Shown: positions 25,622 through 35,761, numbered from the stretch's first letter. The stretch is DNA of 64,000 nucleotides from Xanthobacter tagetidis (GCF_003667445.1 NZ_RCTF01000022.1:1-64000), one strand, 5' to 3'. Notes: a model not told the origin generated them from the sequence alone. A program made the numbers and translations.

Positions 25622-25659
25622 TTAGATGCGCTCCAAAGTATTTCTTGGACCCGCTCTAA
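25622..25659 (+). promoter_or_regulatory. Two tandem Irr/ICE-like boxes upstream of fbpA
   Basis: TTAGA-TGCGC-TCCAA (25622-25636) and TTGGA-CCCGC-TCTAA (25645-25659) are centred 23 bp apart, about two helical turns. A possible promoter TTGACG (25686) and CTAGGC (25709), spaced by 17, lies just downstream. That arrangement suits activation of iron uptake. The remainder of the non-coding stretch 25388-25774 shows nothing else. Confidence 0.55.
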
Positions 25660-25774
25660 TGTTTTGGACCTCTCCGGTTTATTCATTGACGCTCCGTCAC
25701 AGCCAAGGCTAGGCGAACACACGCAGTGACCGCGTTCGACACTGAGCGCATCCCATCGCCGCGGAGAGGACGCC

Positions 25775-26806
25775 ATGCCCCATCTCACTCCCATGCGCGC
25801 AGCGCTTCTGGCGACCGCGCTTCTCGCCGGTGCCACCCTTCCGGCCTCGGCCCAGCAGGTGGTCAACGTCTACACCACCCGCGAGCCCGGCCTTGCCGCG
25901 CCGCTGTTCGAGGCCTTCACCAAGGCCACCGGCATCGAGGTGAAGAGCGTCTTCATCAAGGACGGCCTCGCCGAGCGCGTGAAGGCCGAGGGCGCCAGCT
26001 CGCCGGCCGACGTGCTCATGACGGTGGATGTGGGCAACCTGCTCGACGTGGTGGATGCCGGCGTGACCCAGCCGGTGGACAGCGCGGCGCTGAAGGCGGC
26101 CATTCCCGCCAACCTGCGCGACCCCGACGGCAACTGGTTCGCGCTCTCGCTGCGCGCCCGCCTCGTCTACACGGCCAAGGACCAGGTGAAGCTCGACGCC
26201 ATCACCTATGAGGGCCTCGCCGACCCCAAGTGGAAGGGCAAGGTCTGCATCCGCTCGGGCCAGCACCCCTACAACGTGGCCCTCACCGCCGCCTACATCG
26301 TCCACCACGGCGAGGCGAAGACGGAAGAGTGGCTGCGCGGACTGAAGGCCAATCTCGCGCGCAAGCCTGCCGGCGGCGACCGCGAGGGCGCGCGCGACAT
26401 CCTCGGCGGCATCTGCGACCTGGCGCTGGGCAATTCCTACTATGTGGGCCTGATGCGCGCCGGCAAGGGCGGCGCCGAGCAGCAGAAGTGGGGCGACGGC
26501 ATCGGCGTGCTGCTGCCCACCTTCGAGGGTGGCGGCACCCATGTGAACGTCTCCGGCGCCGCGGTGGCCAAGAACGCGCCCCACAAGGACGCCGCCATCA
26601 AGTTCCTGGAGTTCGCCGTCTCCCCGGCCATGCAGTCGGTCTACGCCAAGATGAACTACGAGTATCCGGTCATCACCGGCGCCGAGACCGACCCGATCAT
26701 CGCCAATCTCGGCCCGCTCAAGGTGGATCCCATCTCCCTCGTCGCCATCGCCAAGGCGCGCAAGCGCGCCAGCGAGCTGATCGACAAGGTCGGCTTCAAC
26801 GACTGA
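25775..26806 (+). CDS. fbpA: Ferric iron ABC transporter, periplasmic binding protein FbpA/FutA-like
   Basis: The 343-residue class II binding protein has a signal peptide cleaved after ASAQ (about residue 27) and starts the mature part with VVNVYTTREPGL, typical of FutA/FbpA proteins. A conserved Tyr pair in GNSYYVGL is the usual Fe(III) ligand site. Ribosome-binding site GGAGAGGA precedes the ATG. It is followed after 28 bases by the permease gene. Confidence 0.92.
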   Translation: MPHLTPMRAALLATALLAGATLPASAQQVVNVYTTREPGLAAPLFEAFTKATGIEVKSVFIKDGLAERVKAEGASSPADVLMTVDVGNLLDVVDAGVTQPVDSAALKAAIPANLRDPDGNWFALSLRARLVYTAKDQVKLDAITYEGLADPKWKGKVCIRSGQHPYNVALTAAYIVHHGEAKTEEWLRGLKANLARKPAGGDREGARDILGGICDLALGNSYYVGLMRAGKGGAEQQKWGDGIGVLLPTFEGGGTHVNVSGAAVAKNAPHKDAAIKFLEFAVSPAMQSVYAKMNYEYPVITGAETDPIIANLGPLKVDPISLVAIAKARKRASELIDKVGFND

Positions 26807-26834
26807 GGCCCAAGGTCCGCGCGAAGCAGCGGCC

Positions 26835-28568
26835 ATGGCCACGCAAGCCCTGATCGCACCTCGTCGCAAGGCGCGCCTCCTGCCCGTCATCGGGCGGGAG
26901 GCGTCGTCGTTCTGGGTGTGGGGCGCCGCCGCGGTAGCGCTCGCCGTGCTGCTGCCGCTGGTCGCGCTGGCCGCCATCGCCGCCGAAGGCTCCGGCGACC
27001 TCTGGCCGCATCTGCTCGCTTATGTCCTGCCGAGCGCGCTGACGCAGACCTTCATGCTGCTGATCGGCGTCGGCCTGCTCTCCTGCCTGTTTGCCATTCC
27101 CTGCGCCTGGCTGGTGGCCAATTGCGACTTTCCGGGCCGCGGCCTGTTCGAGTGGGCGCTTTTGATGCCGCTGGCCGTGCCGGGCTACATCGTCGCCTAT
27201 TCCTATCTCGACGTGCTGCACCCGCTCGGGCCGGTGCAGGAGCCGCTCCGGGCGCTGCTCGGCATCGCGTCGCCGCGCGATTTCCGGCTGCCGGACGTGC
27301 GCTCCATCGGCGGCTGCGTGTTCGTGCTGTCGTGCGTGCTCTACCCTTATGTCTACCTCTCGGCGCGGGCGAGCTTCCTGGTGCAGTCCGCCGCCGCTTT
27401 GGAGGTGGCGCGCACGCTCGGCGCCAGCCGGACCAAGGCCTTCTTCAAGGTCGGCCTGCCGCTCGCCCGGCCGGCGGTGGTGGCCGGCCTCACGCTGGTG
27501 CTGCTGGAGACTCTAGGCGACATCGGCGCTTCCGAATTCCTCGGCGTGCGCACGCTCACGGTGTCCATCTACGCCACCTGGGTCAACCGCTCGAACCTGC
27601 CCGGCGCGGCGCAGATCGCGCTGGTGATGCTGACCCTGGTGCTCGCGCTGATCCTCGCCGAGCGCGCCGCGCGCTCCACCCGCCGCTTCGTCGCCAGCGG
27701 CACCGCGCGACCCGCGCCGCCGGCGCGGCTTTCCGGCCTCGCGGCCGCCGGCGCGGTCCTGCTGTGCGCCCTGCCAGTGGCGCTCGGCTTCGCCGTTCCG
27801 GTGCTGCATCTCGCCGTCTCGGCCGTGCGACGGGTGGCCGAGACCGGGATGTCCGCCACCCTGCCGCGAGAGGCCGCGACCACCGCCGTCATCGCCATCG
27901 CCGCCACGGGTCTCACGCTCGCGGCCGGGCTGGTGGTGGCGCTGGCGCACCGCCTCGCGCCGTCGGCCCTGTCGGGCGGCCTCGCGCGGCTGGCGAGCCT
28001 CGGCTATGCGGTGCCGGGAACGGTGCTCGGCATCGGCCTGCTCAGCCCGCTCGCCGGCTTCGACAACATGGTGGACGCCGCCCTGCGCCAGACCTTCGGC
28101 ATCTCCAGCGGCCTGCTGATCTCCGGCTCGGGGGCGGCCCTGGTTCTGGCGCTCGCCATCCGGTTCCTGGCCATCCCCATCGGCGGCATCGAGGCAGGCT
28201 TCGCCAAGCTCTCGCCCCATCTCGACATGGCGGCGCGCAGCCTTGGCGCGACGCGCGGGGGAACCGTCACCCGCATCCACCTGCCGCTGCTGAGGCCGGC
28301 GCTGTTCACCGCTGCGCTCCTGGTGTTCGTCGACGCCATGAAGGAGCTACCCGCCACCCTTCTGCTGCGCCCGCTCGGCCTGGAAACCCTGGCGACCCAC
28401 ATCTATGCCGAGGCAGCCCGCGGCACCTACGAGGACGGCGCGCTCGCCGCTCTGCTGATCGTCCTGGTGGGTCTCGGCCCGGTGATCCTGCTGGCCCGCC
28501 TGTCGGCCTCGGCCGTGCGCGGCAGCTCTGCCTCCCGCCCCTCCCCGTCCCGTTCCCCGCACGCCTGA
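26835..28568 (+). CDS. fbpB: Ferric iron ABC transporter permease FbpB-like (fused two-domain)
   Basis: The 577-residue inner-membrane permease contains two homologous halves of about six helices each. Both EAA loops are visible: LEVARTLGASRTKAFF in the first half and LDMAARSLGATRGG in the second, each followed by LPL-RPA. It pairs with FbpA. No ATPase gene follows; the next gene is AsmA-like after 154 bp, so the ATPase must be encoded elsewhere. Confidence 0.92.
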   Translation: MATQALIAPRRKARLLPVIGREASSFWVWGAAAVALAVLLPLVALAAIAAEGSGDLWPHLLAYVLPSALTQTFMLLIGVGLLSCLFAIPCAWLVANCDFPGRGLFEWALLMPLAVPGYIVAYSYLDVLHPLGPVQEPLRALLGIASPRDFRLPDVRSIGGCVFVLSCVLYPYVYLSARASFLVQSAAALEVARTLGASRTKAFFKVGLPLARPAVVAGLTLVLLETLGDIGASEFLGVRTLTVSIYATWVNRSNLPGAAQIALVMLTLVLALILAERAARSTRRFVASGTARPAPPARLSGLAAAGAVLLCALPVALGFAVPVLHLAVSAVRRVAETGMSATLPREAATTAVIAIAATGLTLAAGLVVALAHRLAPSALSGGLARLASLGYAVPGTVLGIGLLSPLAGFDNMVDAALRQTFGISSGLLISGSGAALVLALAIRFLAIPIGGIEAGFAKLSPHLDMAARSLGATRGGTVTRIHLPLLRPALFTAALLVFVDAMKELPATLLLRPLGLETLATHIYAEAARGTYEDGALAALLIVLVGLGPVILLARLSASAVRGSSASRPSPSRSPHA

Positions 28569-28722
28569 GGGGCCGCTCCGGCCGGCGGCGGCGAGGCCAT
28601 CAAAGGGACACAGAGCCGGGGAATCGTGCCGCCTCCTCCTGCCGTCTTCCGGGAGGCCGCGCCGCTTTCCCGGCCGTGAGCCGCGCATGGCGCCCGACCC
28701 GTTCTGACCGATCGATGAGGCA

Positions 28723-30651
28723 ATGCTGAAACACGGCGTACCCACGCGACGCACCCTTCTGATCGCCCTCGCCGGCAGTTGCGCCGTAGCGGCCGCGATT
28801 CTGGTCGCCGCGCTCGCATTGCCGCTTGTCATTCCCGCCGAAGAGCTGCGCCGTGCCGCGACCCAGGCCATCACCGGCACCACCGGCCAGAGGGTGCGCA
28901 TGTCGGGCGAGCCGACGCTGCGCCTGCTGCCCTATCCGCGCCTGACGCTCGGCAAGGCCGAATTCCCCCTGCCGCAGGGACAGTCGCTGGATGCCGAGAG
29001 CGTCGAGGCGCGGCTCCAGCTTTGGCCGCTCCTGTTCGGCAGCGTCGAGGTGTCGGACGTCACCCTCAATCGGCCGACGCTGATCCTCACCGGCGCCGGC
29101 GCCTTGTCCGCCATCATCCTGGCGCCGGTGCTCGGCGACAAGGACCTGCCCGAGCTGCGGGTCCGCCGCGGCACGATCGCCCTGCGGGACGAGAACGGGC
29201 TGACGCGCGAGCTTGTGAGCAACATTTCCGGCAGCCTCGACCGCATCCTCGACGGCAAGGGCATCGCCGTCGTCGTCGACTTCGACTGGCGCGAGAAGAC
29301 CGTCTCCACCAAGCTGCTGATGGAGGATACCCCGGCCTTCATGGCCGGACGTCCGACCGTGACCCGCGCCTCCCTCTCCGCGCGCTCATCCCAGGGTTCG
29401 TTCCGCGGCGAGACGGCGTTGCGTCGCGACAGTCTCGCGGCCGAGGGCAATCTCAGCTTGAAGACCGAGTCGCTGCGCGATGTCCTCGCCTGGCTCGGCA
29501 TCGAGGCGCCCACCACGGGCGGCTTCGGCGCGTTCGGCCTCGCCGGCCAACTGAAGGCCGACGGCCCGCAGATCGGCCTTACCAAGGCGGCGCTGGAACT
29601 CGACGGCAACCGCTCGGAGGGGGCGCTGCTGGTCAAGCTCGGCGGCGAGCGGCCGCTGATCCAGGGCACGCTCGCCGCCGACAGCCTCGACCTGACGCCC
29701 TATGGCCGCATGCGCCTGACCGATGCCGGCGGACGCGAATGGGACCGCCACACCCTCAACCTCGCCGCGCTGGAGCGCTTCGACCTGGACCTGCGCCTCT
29801 CGGCGGCATCGGCCACGGCCGAGAACACGCGCATCTCCACCCTCGCCGCCAGCGCCGTTCTTTCGAGCGGCCGGCTCGCATTGGCACTTGGTCAGGCGCG
29901 CATCTGGGGCGGGCGCATCCGTGCCTCGGCGGTGCTCTCGCCGCGCCCCGCGACCATGGCCGCCGACCGCTCGGGCGCGGTGGTGCGCATCGAGGCCGAC
30001 TGCGCGGACGTCTCTTTGGAGCCCGCGCTCGACGATATCGCCGGATTCCGCCGCCTGGAGGGAACCGGCGACATCACGGTGAGCCTGGAAGGCTCGGGCC
30101 GGAGCATCCAGGACATCGCCCAGACCCTGACGGGCGGCTTCTCGATCTCCGGCGCCGACGGGGCGCTGGTCGGCTTCGACGTCGCCCAGGTGCTGCACCG
30201 GATCGAGCGCCGCCCGCTCTCCGGCGGCGGCGACCCGCGCGGCGGGCGCACCGACTTCACGACGCTTGACGGCAAGATCACGATCGAAAAAGGCCGCGCC
30301 GACGTCGAGAGCATGCGGCTCGAAGGAAAGCGGGTGCGCCTCGCGCTCGTGGGAACCGCGAGCATCGGCATGCGTGACCTCGACCTGAAGGGCAAGGCGG
30401 CCCTGGTCGCGCCGGCCCAGGGTGCCGCGGACCAGGTGCCCGCCGACCTGCCCTTCGTCGTCCAGGGTCCGTGGGACAGCCCCCTGGTGATCGCCGATCC
30501 CCAGAGTCTGCTGCAGCGCTCGGGCGCGGCCCAGCCGCTGATCGAGGCGGTCCGCAGCCGTGCCGGCGCGGCTGCGGTTCGGGGCATCATCGAGAGCCTG
30601 ACGCGCGTGCCCGATCCGACCCCGGCCGTCACCACCGCCCCGGCGAACTGA
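28723..30651 (+). CDS. AsmA-family protein
   Basis: The 642-residue protein has one N-terminal membrane helix (about residues 12-33) followed by a large periplasmic beta-rich domain. The start of the AsmA domain (ITGTTGQRVRMSGEPTLRLLPYPRLTLG) and its C-terminal AsmA_2 portion (FSISGADGALVGFDVAQVL) are clear. AsmA proteins help lipid transport and outer-membrane assembly. It stands alone, with no partner gene nearby. Confidence 0.88.
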   Translation: MLKHGVPTRRTLLIALAGSCAVAAAILVAALALPLVIPAEELRRAATQAITGTTGQRVRMSGEPTLRLLPYPRLTLGKAEFPLPQGQSLDAESVEARLQLWPLLFGSVEVSDVTLNRPTLILTGAGALSAIILAPVLGDKDLPELRVRRGTIALRDENGLTRELVSNISGSLDRILDGKGIAVVVDFDWREKTVSTKLLMEDTPAFMAGRPTVTRASLSARSSQGSFRGETALRRDSLAAEGNLSLKTESLRDVLAWLGIEAPTTGGFGAFGLAGQLKADGPQIGLTKAALELDGNRSEGALLVKLGGERPLIQGTLAADSLDLTPYGRMRLTDAGGREWDRHTLNLAALERFDLDLRLSAASATAENTRISTLAASAVLSSGRLALALGQARIWGGRIRASAVLSPRPATMAADRSGAVVRIEADCADVSLEPALDDIAGFRRLEGTGDITVSLEGSGRSIQDIAQTLTGGFSISGADGALVGFDVAQVLHRIERRPLSGGGDPRGGRTDFTTLDGKITIEKGRADVESMRLEGKRVRLALVGTASIGMRDLDLKGKAALVAPAQGAADQVPADLPFVVQGPWDSPLVIADPQSLLQRSGAAQPLIEAVRSRAGAAAVRGIIESLTRVPDPTPAVTTAPAN

Positions 30652-30770
30652 TCGGCGCGGCACCGGCGGCGGCTCCGCTTTTCCAGAGCTGCGCCGAATG
30701 GCGCATCATCTCCCGCGAAGCCTCCCGCGAACCGGTCCGCGCGGGGGCGAATCCGCCTGCCGCGCCCGCC

Positions 30771-31397
30771 CTATTGTGCCGCCCTGGACGCCGCCTCGCC
30801 GAGCCCCGCGCAGATGATGGGATCGCGGCGCAGCCGCGCGAACAGCAGGTGGTCCTCCCACACGCCGTTGATGCACAGATATTCGCGCGAATAGCCCTCG
30901 CGCACGAAGCCGCTGCGCTCCAGGAGATGGATCGACGGCGCGTTGGTCGGCATGCAGGCGGCCTCGATGCGCCGCAATTGCAGGCGCTCGTGGGCCACCG
31001 GCAGCAGCGCCGCAAGCGCGGCGCGCATGTGGCCCTTGCCGGCAAACCGCTCGCCCATCCAGTAGCCGAGACTCGCCGCCTGGCACACGCCGCGCCGGAC
31101 ATTGGACAAGGTGAGCCCGCCGAGCAGGGCATGGTCCGCGCTGCGGAACACGAACATCGGATAGGCGTGGTCGGCGAGCATATCGCGCGCATAGCGCCGG
31201 AGCCTGCGGGAGAAGGCGGCGCGGGTGAGATCGTCCGCCGGCCAGAGCGGCTCCCAGGGCGTCAGGAAGGCGCGGCTGGAGGCGCGAAGATCGCGCCACT
31301 GGGCGAAGTCCGAGCTTTGGGGCACCCGCAGATAGACCCGGTCGCCCTCGACGGCCGGGAGGGGATCGGCGGAGAAGAGCGATGTCAGCGGCCACAT
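30771..31397 (-). CDS. GNAT acetyltransferase, RimJ/RimL type
   Basis: The 208-residue enzyme has the RimJ-like fold: an N-terminal VYLRVPQSSDFAQWRDLR, the acetyl-CoA block MGERFAGKGHMRAAL, and the terminal IHLLERSGFVREGYSREYLCINGVWEDH. The last motif is typical for ribosomal-protein alanine acetyltransferases. It follows thrC and the M16 peptidase on the same strand, an arrangement common in Rhizobiales. The substrate is not known. Confidence 0.85.
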   Translation of the reverse strand: MWPLTSLFSADPLPAVEGDRVYLRVPQSSDFAQWRDLRASSRAFLTPWEPLWPADDLTRAAFSRRLRRYARDMLADHAYPMFVFRSADHALLGGLTLSNVRRGVCQAASLGYWMGERFAGKGHMRAALAALLPVAHERLQLRRIEAACMPTNAPSIHLLERSGFVREGYSREYLCINGVWEDHLLFARLRRDPIICAGLGEAASRAAQ

Positions 31398-31586
31398 GAG
31401 CGTGCCCCCGCCGACATCCCAAATGCCCGCCGCCAGGAAATGGCCGCCGCGGCGCCGGACGATGGACCGCCGGGCGATGCGCTGCCTGCCTGACCCCGAG
31501 GCGACACTGCGTCCGCCATTCTCAACCGGCCCCCGCCTGGAGGCCGCCTCCTCGGCCGCGCCGGCCCCTCCGGCCGCGACCGTCTC

Positions 31587-32849
31587 CTAACCCGCCAGAC
31601 GTTCCACGATCCGCGCGGCAGGTTCAAGGCCCGCGCCGGGACCGATGGCCGCAAGCGTGGGCCGCGCCCCCTGAACCAGGCGGCGCGCCGCGGCGCGCAC
31701 CTTGGCGACATCCACCGCCTCCACCTTGGCGACGATCTCCTCCACCGGGATCACCCGGCCGAAGGCGAGCATCTGCCGGGCGAGCTGGTCCGCCCGCGCG
31801 CCCGAGCTCTCCAGGGCGGCGAGCAGGCCCACCTTCATCTGCGCCTTGGCGCGGGCCACCTCGGTCTCGGTGACGGTGTCGCCGGTCTCCAGCATCTGGT
31901 CGATGACCGCGGCCGTCAGTTCGCCCACGTCGCCCTCGTCGGTGCCGGCATAGACCCCGAACAGGCCGGTGTCCGCATAGCTCCAGTGGAAGGCGTAGAT
32001 GGCGTAGCAGAGGCCGCGCTCCTCCCGCACGTCCTGGAACAGGCGCGAGGACATGCCGCCGCCGAGCACGTTCGCGAGCACCTGGACGGCGTGGTATTCC
32101 TCGTCCTTGAACGAGCAGCCCTCGATGCCGATCAGCAGGTGCACCTGCTCCAGTTCGCGCGGGGCAAGGTGGATGCCGCCGGCATAGGCGGCCGGCATCT
32201 GCAGTGCCGGCTGCTGCGAGGATACGGAGGCAAGGCGCGCGCCCGCCTCCTCCACCAGCCTGTCATGCTCCACAGCGCCCGCCGCGGCGACCACCATGCG
32301 CGGCCCGCGATAGTGGCGCAGCAGGTAGGTCGCCAGCTGGCCGCGGTTGAAGGAGCGCACGGTCTCCGGCGTGCCGAGGATGGAGCGGCCCACCGCCTGG
32401 TCGGGGAAGGCGCGCTCCTGGAAATGGTCGAACACCAGGTCGTCCGGCGTGTCCATGACCGCGCCGATCTCCTGGACGATGACGTTCTTCTCGCGCTCCA
32501 GTTCGTCGGCGGCGAAGGCCGGCTCGGTCAGGATGTCGGCAAGGATGTCGACGCCGAGCGCCACGTCCTCGCCCAGCACCCGGACGTTGTAGGAGGTCTG
32601 CTCCACCGAGGTCGCGGCATTGATGTCGCCGCCCACCTGTTCGATCTCCTCGGCGATGCCGCGGGCCGAACGGCGCTTGGTGCCCTTGAAGGCCATGTGC
32701 TCCAGGAGGTGCGAGATGCCGTGCTCGTCGTGCGCCTCGTCGCGCGCCCCTGCGCCCACCCAGATGCCGAGCGAGGCCGTTCCCAGATGGGGCATGTCGT
32801 CGGAGACGACGGTGATGCCGTTCGGCAGCGTCGAGAGCTTCACGCTCAT
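31587..32849 (-). CDS. M16-family zinc metallopeptidase (mitochondrial processing peptidase-like)
   Basis: The 420-residue protein shows the inverted zinc motif HLLEH at residues 47-51 and the distal zinc glutamate region ELEREKNVIVQEI. It belongs to the M16B group that resembles the beta subunit of mitochondrial processing peptidase. Its ATG overlaps the thrC stop (ATGA), so the two are translationally coupled. The physiological substrate is unknown. Confidence 0.92.
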   Translation of the reverse strand: MSVKLSTLPNGITVVSDDMPHLGTASLGIWVGAGARDEAHDEHGISHLLEHMAFKGTKRRSARGIAEEIEQVGGDINAATSVEQTSYNVRVLGEDVALGVDILADILTEPAFAADELEREKNVIVQEIGAVMDTPDDLVFDHFQERAFPDQAVGRSILGTPETVRSFNRGQLATYLLRHYRGPRMVVAAAGAVEHDRLVEEAGARLASVSSQQPALQMPAAYAGGIHLAPRELEQVHLLIGIEGCSFKDEEYHAVQVLANVLGGGMSSRLFQDVREERGLCYAIYAFHWSYADTGLFGVYAGTDEGDVGELTAAVIDQMLETGDTVTETEVARAKAQMKVGLLAALESSGARADQLARQMLAFGRVIPVEEIVAKVEAVDVAKVRAAARRLVQGARPTLAAIGPGAGLEPAARIVERLAG

Positions 32850-34258
32850 GCGGCGGCGCCCGCGCCCAGGCGGGCGGTGCGGGAGATGAACGCCTCCACG
32901 GCGGACAGATCGTTGGGCAGCACGGTGACGTGCTCCTTGCGGGTCATCAGGTCGGCCATGTGCGGCGGCAGCGGCGGGCGCAGGCCCGTGGCCGCCTCCA
33001 CCGCATCTGGGAACTTGGCCGGATGGGCGGTGGAGAGCACCACCTGCGGCACCTTGCGGGAATGCTCCACCTTGTCCGCCACCGCGAGGGCAACGGCGGT
33101 GTGGGGGTCCGCGAGATAGCCGGCATCCTCAAAGGCGCGGGCGATGGTCTTGGCGGTCTCCGGCTCGTCGGCCCGCCCGGCGGAGAAATCGGCCGCGATC
33201 GCCGCCTGGGCGGCGCGCGGCAGGCTGAACGCGCCGGACTGGGCAAGCGAGCCCATCAGTTCGCGCACGGTTGCGGCATCCCGGTCCAGGGCCTCGAACA
33301 GCAGGCGCTCGAAATTGGACGAGACCTGGATGTCCATGGAGGGCGAGGACGAGGGCTTCACGCCCTTGGTCTCGTAGCGCCCAGTTTCCAGCGTGCGCGC
33401 CAGGATGTCGTTGACGTTGGTGGCGATGGAGAGGTCGGCGATGGGCAGGCCCATCTTCTTCGCCACCCAGCCGGCGAGGACGTCGCCGAAATTGCCGGTG
33501 GGCACCACGAACGACACGGTGCGGTGCGGCGCGCCGAGCGCGGTGGCGGCATAGAAATAATAGACCACCTGGGCGACGATGCGGGCCCAGTTGATGGAGT
33601 TCACGCCGGCGAGCGCGAGGCGATCGCGGAAGGCGTGGTGGTTGAACATGGCCTTCACCATGGCCTGGCAGTCGTCGAACGTGCCTTCCACGGCGATGGC
33701 GTGCACGTTGGGCGAGGCGACCGTGGTCATCTGCCGCCGCTGCACCTCGCTGACGCGCTTGTGCGGGTAGAGGATGAACACGTCCACCGCGTCCGAATGG
33801 CGGAAGGCCTCGATGGCCGCCGAGCCGGTATCGCCCGAGGTTGCTCCGACGATGGTCGCCCGCGCCCCGCGCGCGCCGAGCACATGGTCCATGAGGCGGG
33901 CGAGCAGCTGCATCGCCACGTCCTTGAACGCCAGCGTCGGGCCGTGGAACAGCTCCAGCACGAACCGGTTCGGGGCGATCTGCACCAGCGGCGCCACCGC
34001 GGGATGGCGGAAGCCGGCATAGGCATCCTCGATCATCAGATCGAGCGCCCGGCGCGGAATCGAATCCGCCACGAACGGCGCGATCACCGCCTTGGCCACC
34101 TCGGCATAGGGCTTGCCCGCCAGCGCCGCGATCTCGTCGTCCGACAGCGTCGGCCAGGTTTCGGGCACGTAGAGGCCGCCGTCGCGCGCGAGGCCGGCGA
34201 GCAAAGCGTCGGCGAAGGACAGAACGGGGGCCTCGCCCCTTGTGGACACGTAGCGCAA
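32846..34258 (-). CDS. thrC: Threonine synthase
   Basis: The 470-residue PLP enzyme converts O-phosphohomoserine to threonine. The Schiff-base lysine K112 lies in GPTLAFKDVAMQ, and the phosphate loop appears as GATSGDTGSAA. The N-terminus MRYVSTRGEAPVLSFADALLAGLARDGGLYVPE is standard for proteobacterial ThrC. It leads the thrC-M16-GNAT unit. Confidence 0.96.
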   Translation of the reverse strand: MRYVSTRGEAPVLSFADALLAGLARDGGLYVPETWPTLSDDEIAALAGKPYAEVAKAVIAPFVADSIPRRALDLMIEDAYAGFRHPAVAPLVQIAPNRFVLELFHGPTLAFKDVAMQLLARLMDHVLGARGARATIVGATSGDTGSAAIEAFRHSDAVDVFILYPHKRVSEVQRRQMTTVASPNVHAIAVEGTFDDCQAMVKAMFNHHAFRDRLALAGVNSINWARIVAQVVYYFYAATALGAPHRTVSFVVPTGNFGDVLAGWVAKKMGLPIADLSIATNVNDILARTLETGRYETKGVKPSSSPSMDIQVSSNFERLLFEALDRDAATVRELMGSLAQSGAFSLPRAAQAAIAADFSAGRADEPETAKTIARAFEDAGYLADPHTAVALAVADKVEHSRKVPQVVLSTAHPAKFPDAVEAATGLRPPLPPHMADLMTRKEHVTVLPNDLSAVEAFISRTARLGAGAAA

Positions 34259-34453
34259 GGGATCCTCTGGATTTGCATGCCGATAGGTGCGCCGCGCCAG
34301 ACTAGACGCATAGGCCGCCCGGCGAAAGCCGGCAGAGGCCGGGAATGCGGCGCTCCGCCCCGCGACCGGGAAGGGCTGGCGCGGCCGACGCTACTCAGGA
34401 CGGCCGATCTCTGCTAGATCGCCCGCTTGAATGTTGAAGGAACCGACGACCTC

Positions 34454-35761
34454 ATGATCCCCCGCTACAGCCGCCCCGAAATGGCCGCCATCTGGACCCC
34501 CGAGCAGCGCTTCCGCATCTGGTTCGAGATCGAGGCGCACGCGGCGGACGCCATGGCCGAAATCGGCATCGTGCCGAAGGAGGCGGCGGCCAAGATCTGG
34601 GAGCTGGGCGGCCCGGCGAAGTTCGACATCGAACGCATCGACGCCATCGAGCGCGAGGTGAAGCACGACGTCATCGCCTTCCTCACCCACCTTTCCGAGT
34701 TCGTCGGCCCGGACGCGCGCTTCGTGCACCAGGGCATGACCTCGTCCGACGTGCTGGACACCTGCCTGTCGGTGCAGCTCACGCGCGCCGCCGATCTGCT
34801 GATCGCCGACCTCGACAAGCTGCTCGACGTGCTGGAGCGCCGCGCTTTCGAGCACAAGCTCACCCCCACCGTCGGCCGCTCCCACGGCATCCACGCCGAA
34901 CCCACCACGTTCGGCGTGAAGCTCGCCATCGCCGCGGCCGAGTTCCAGCGCAACCGCGCCCGCCTCGTCGCCGCGCGCGAGGAGATTGCCACCTGCGCCA
35001 TCTCCGGCGCGGTCGGCACCTTCGCCCATGTGGATCCGCGGGTAGAGGAGCACGTGGCCGCCAAGATGGGGCTGAAGGTGGAGACCGTCTCCACCCAGGT
35101 GATCCCGCGCGACCGCCACGCCATGTTCTTCGCCACGCTCGGCGTGGTCGCCTCCTCCGTCGAGCGGCTCGCCACCGAGGTGCGGCATCTCCAGCGCACG
35201 GAAGTGCTGGAAGCGGAGGAATACTTCTCGCCGGAGCAGAAGGGCTCCTCAGCCATGCCGCACAAGCGCAACCCGGTGCTGACCGAGAACCTCACGGGCC
35301 TCGCCCGCATGGTGCGCGCCTATGTGACGCCGGCGCTGGAGAACGTGGCGCTCTGGCACGAGCGCGACATCTCGCACTCGTCCGTCGAGCGCATGATCGG
35401 CCCCGATGCCACCGTGACCCTCGACTTCGCCCTCTCCCGCCTCACCGGCGTGATGGACAAGCTGGTGGTCCATGCCGACAACATGCAGAAGAACATGGAC
35501 AAGCTGGGGGGCCTCATCCACTCCCAGCGCGTGCTCCTGGCGCTGACCCAGAAGGGCGCGAGCCGCGAGGACAGCTATCGGCTGGTCCAGCGCAACGCCA
35601 TGAAGGTCTGGCGCGGCGAAGGCGACTTCCGCACCTTCCTGCTCAACGATCCGGACGTGCGCAAATTCCTCTCGGAAGAGGACATCAACGAGAAGTTCGA
35701 CCTCGGCTACCACCTCAGGCACGTGGATACCATCTTCAAGCGGGTGTTCGGCCACGCTTGA
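34454..35761 (+). CDS. purB: Adenylosuccinate lyase
   Basis: The 435-residue enzyme cleaves SAICAR and adenylosuccinate in purine synthesis. The fumarase/aspartase signature GSSAMPHKRNP, with its catalytic loop serine, and the H-containing block TVGRSHGIHAEP are present. The start at 34454 gives the usual MIPRYSRPEM beginning; another ATG at 34427 would add nine unconserved residues. Confidence 0.96.
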   Translation: MIPRYSRPEMAAIWTPEQRFRIWFEIEAHAADAMAEIGIVPKEAAAKIWELGGPAKFDIERIDAIEREVKHDVIAFLTHLSEFVGPDARFVHQGMTSSDVLDTCLSVQLTRAADLLIADLDKLLDVLERRAFEHKLTPTVGRSHGIHAEPTTFGVKLAIAAAEFQRNRARLVAAREEIATCAISGAVGTFAHVDPRVEEHVAAKMGLKVETVSTQVIPRDRHAMFFATLGVVASSVERLATEVRHLQRTEVLEAEEYFSPEQKGSSAMPHKRNPVLTENLTGLARMVRAYVTPALENVALWHERDISHSSVERMIGPDATVTLDFALSRLTGVMDKLVVHADNMQKNMDKLGGLIHSQRVLLALTQKGASREDSYRLVQRNAMKVWRGEGDFRTFLLNDPDVRKFLSEEDINEKFDLGYHLRHVDTIFKRVFGHA

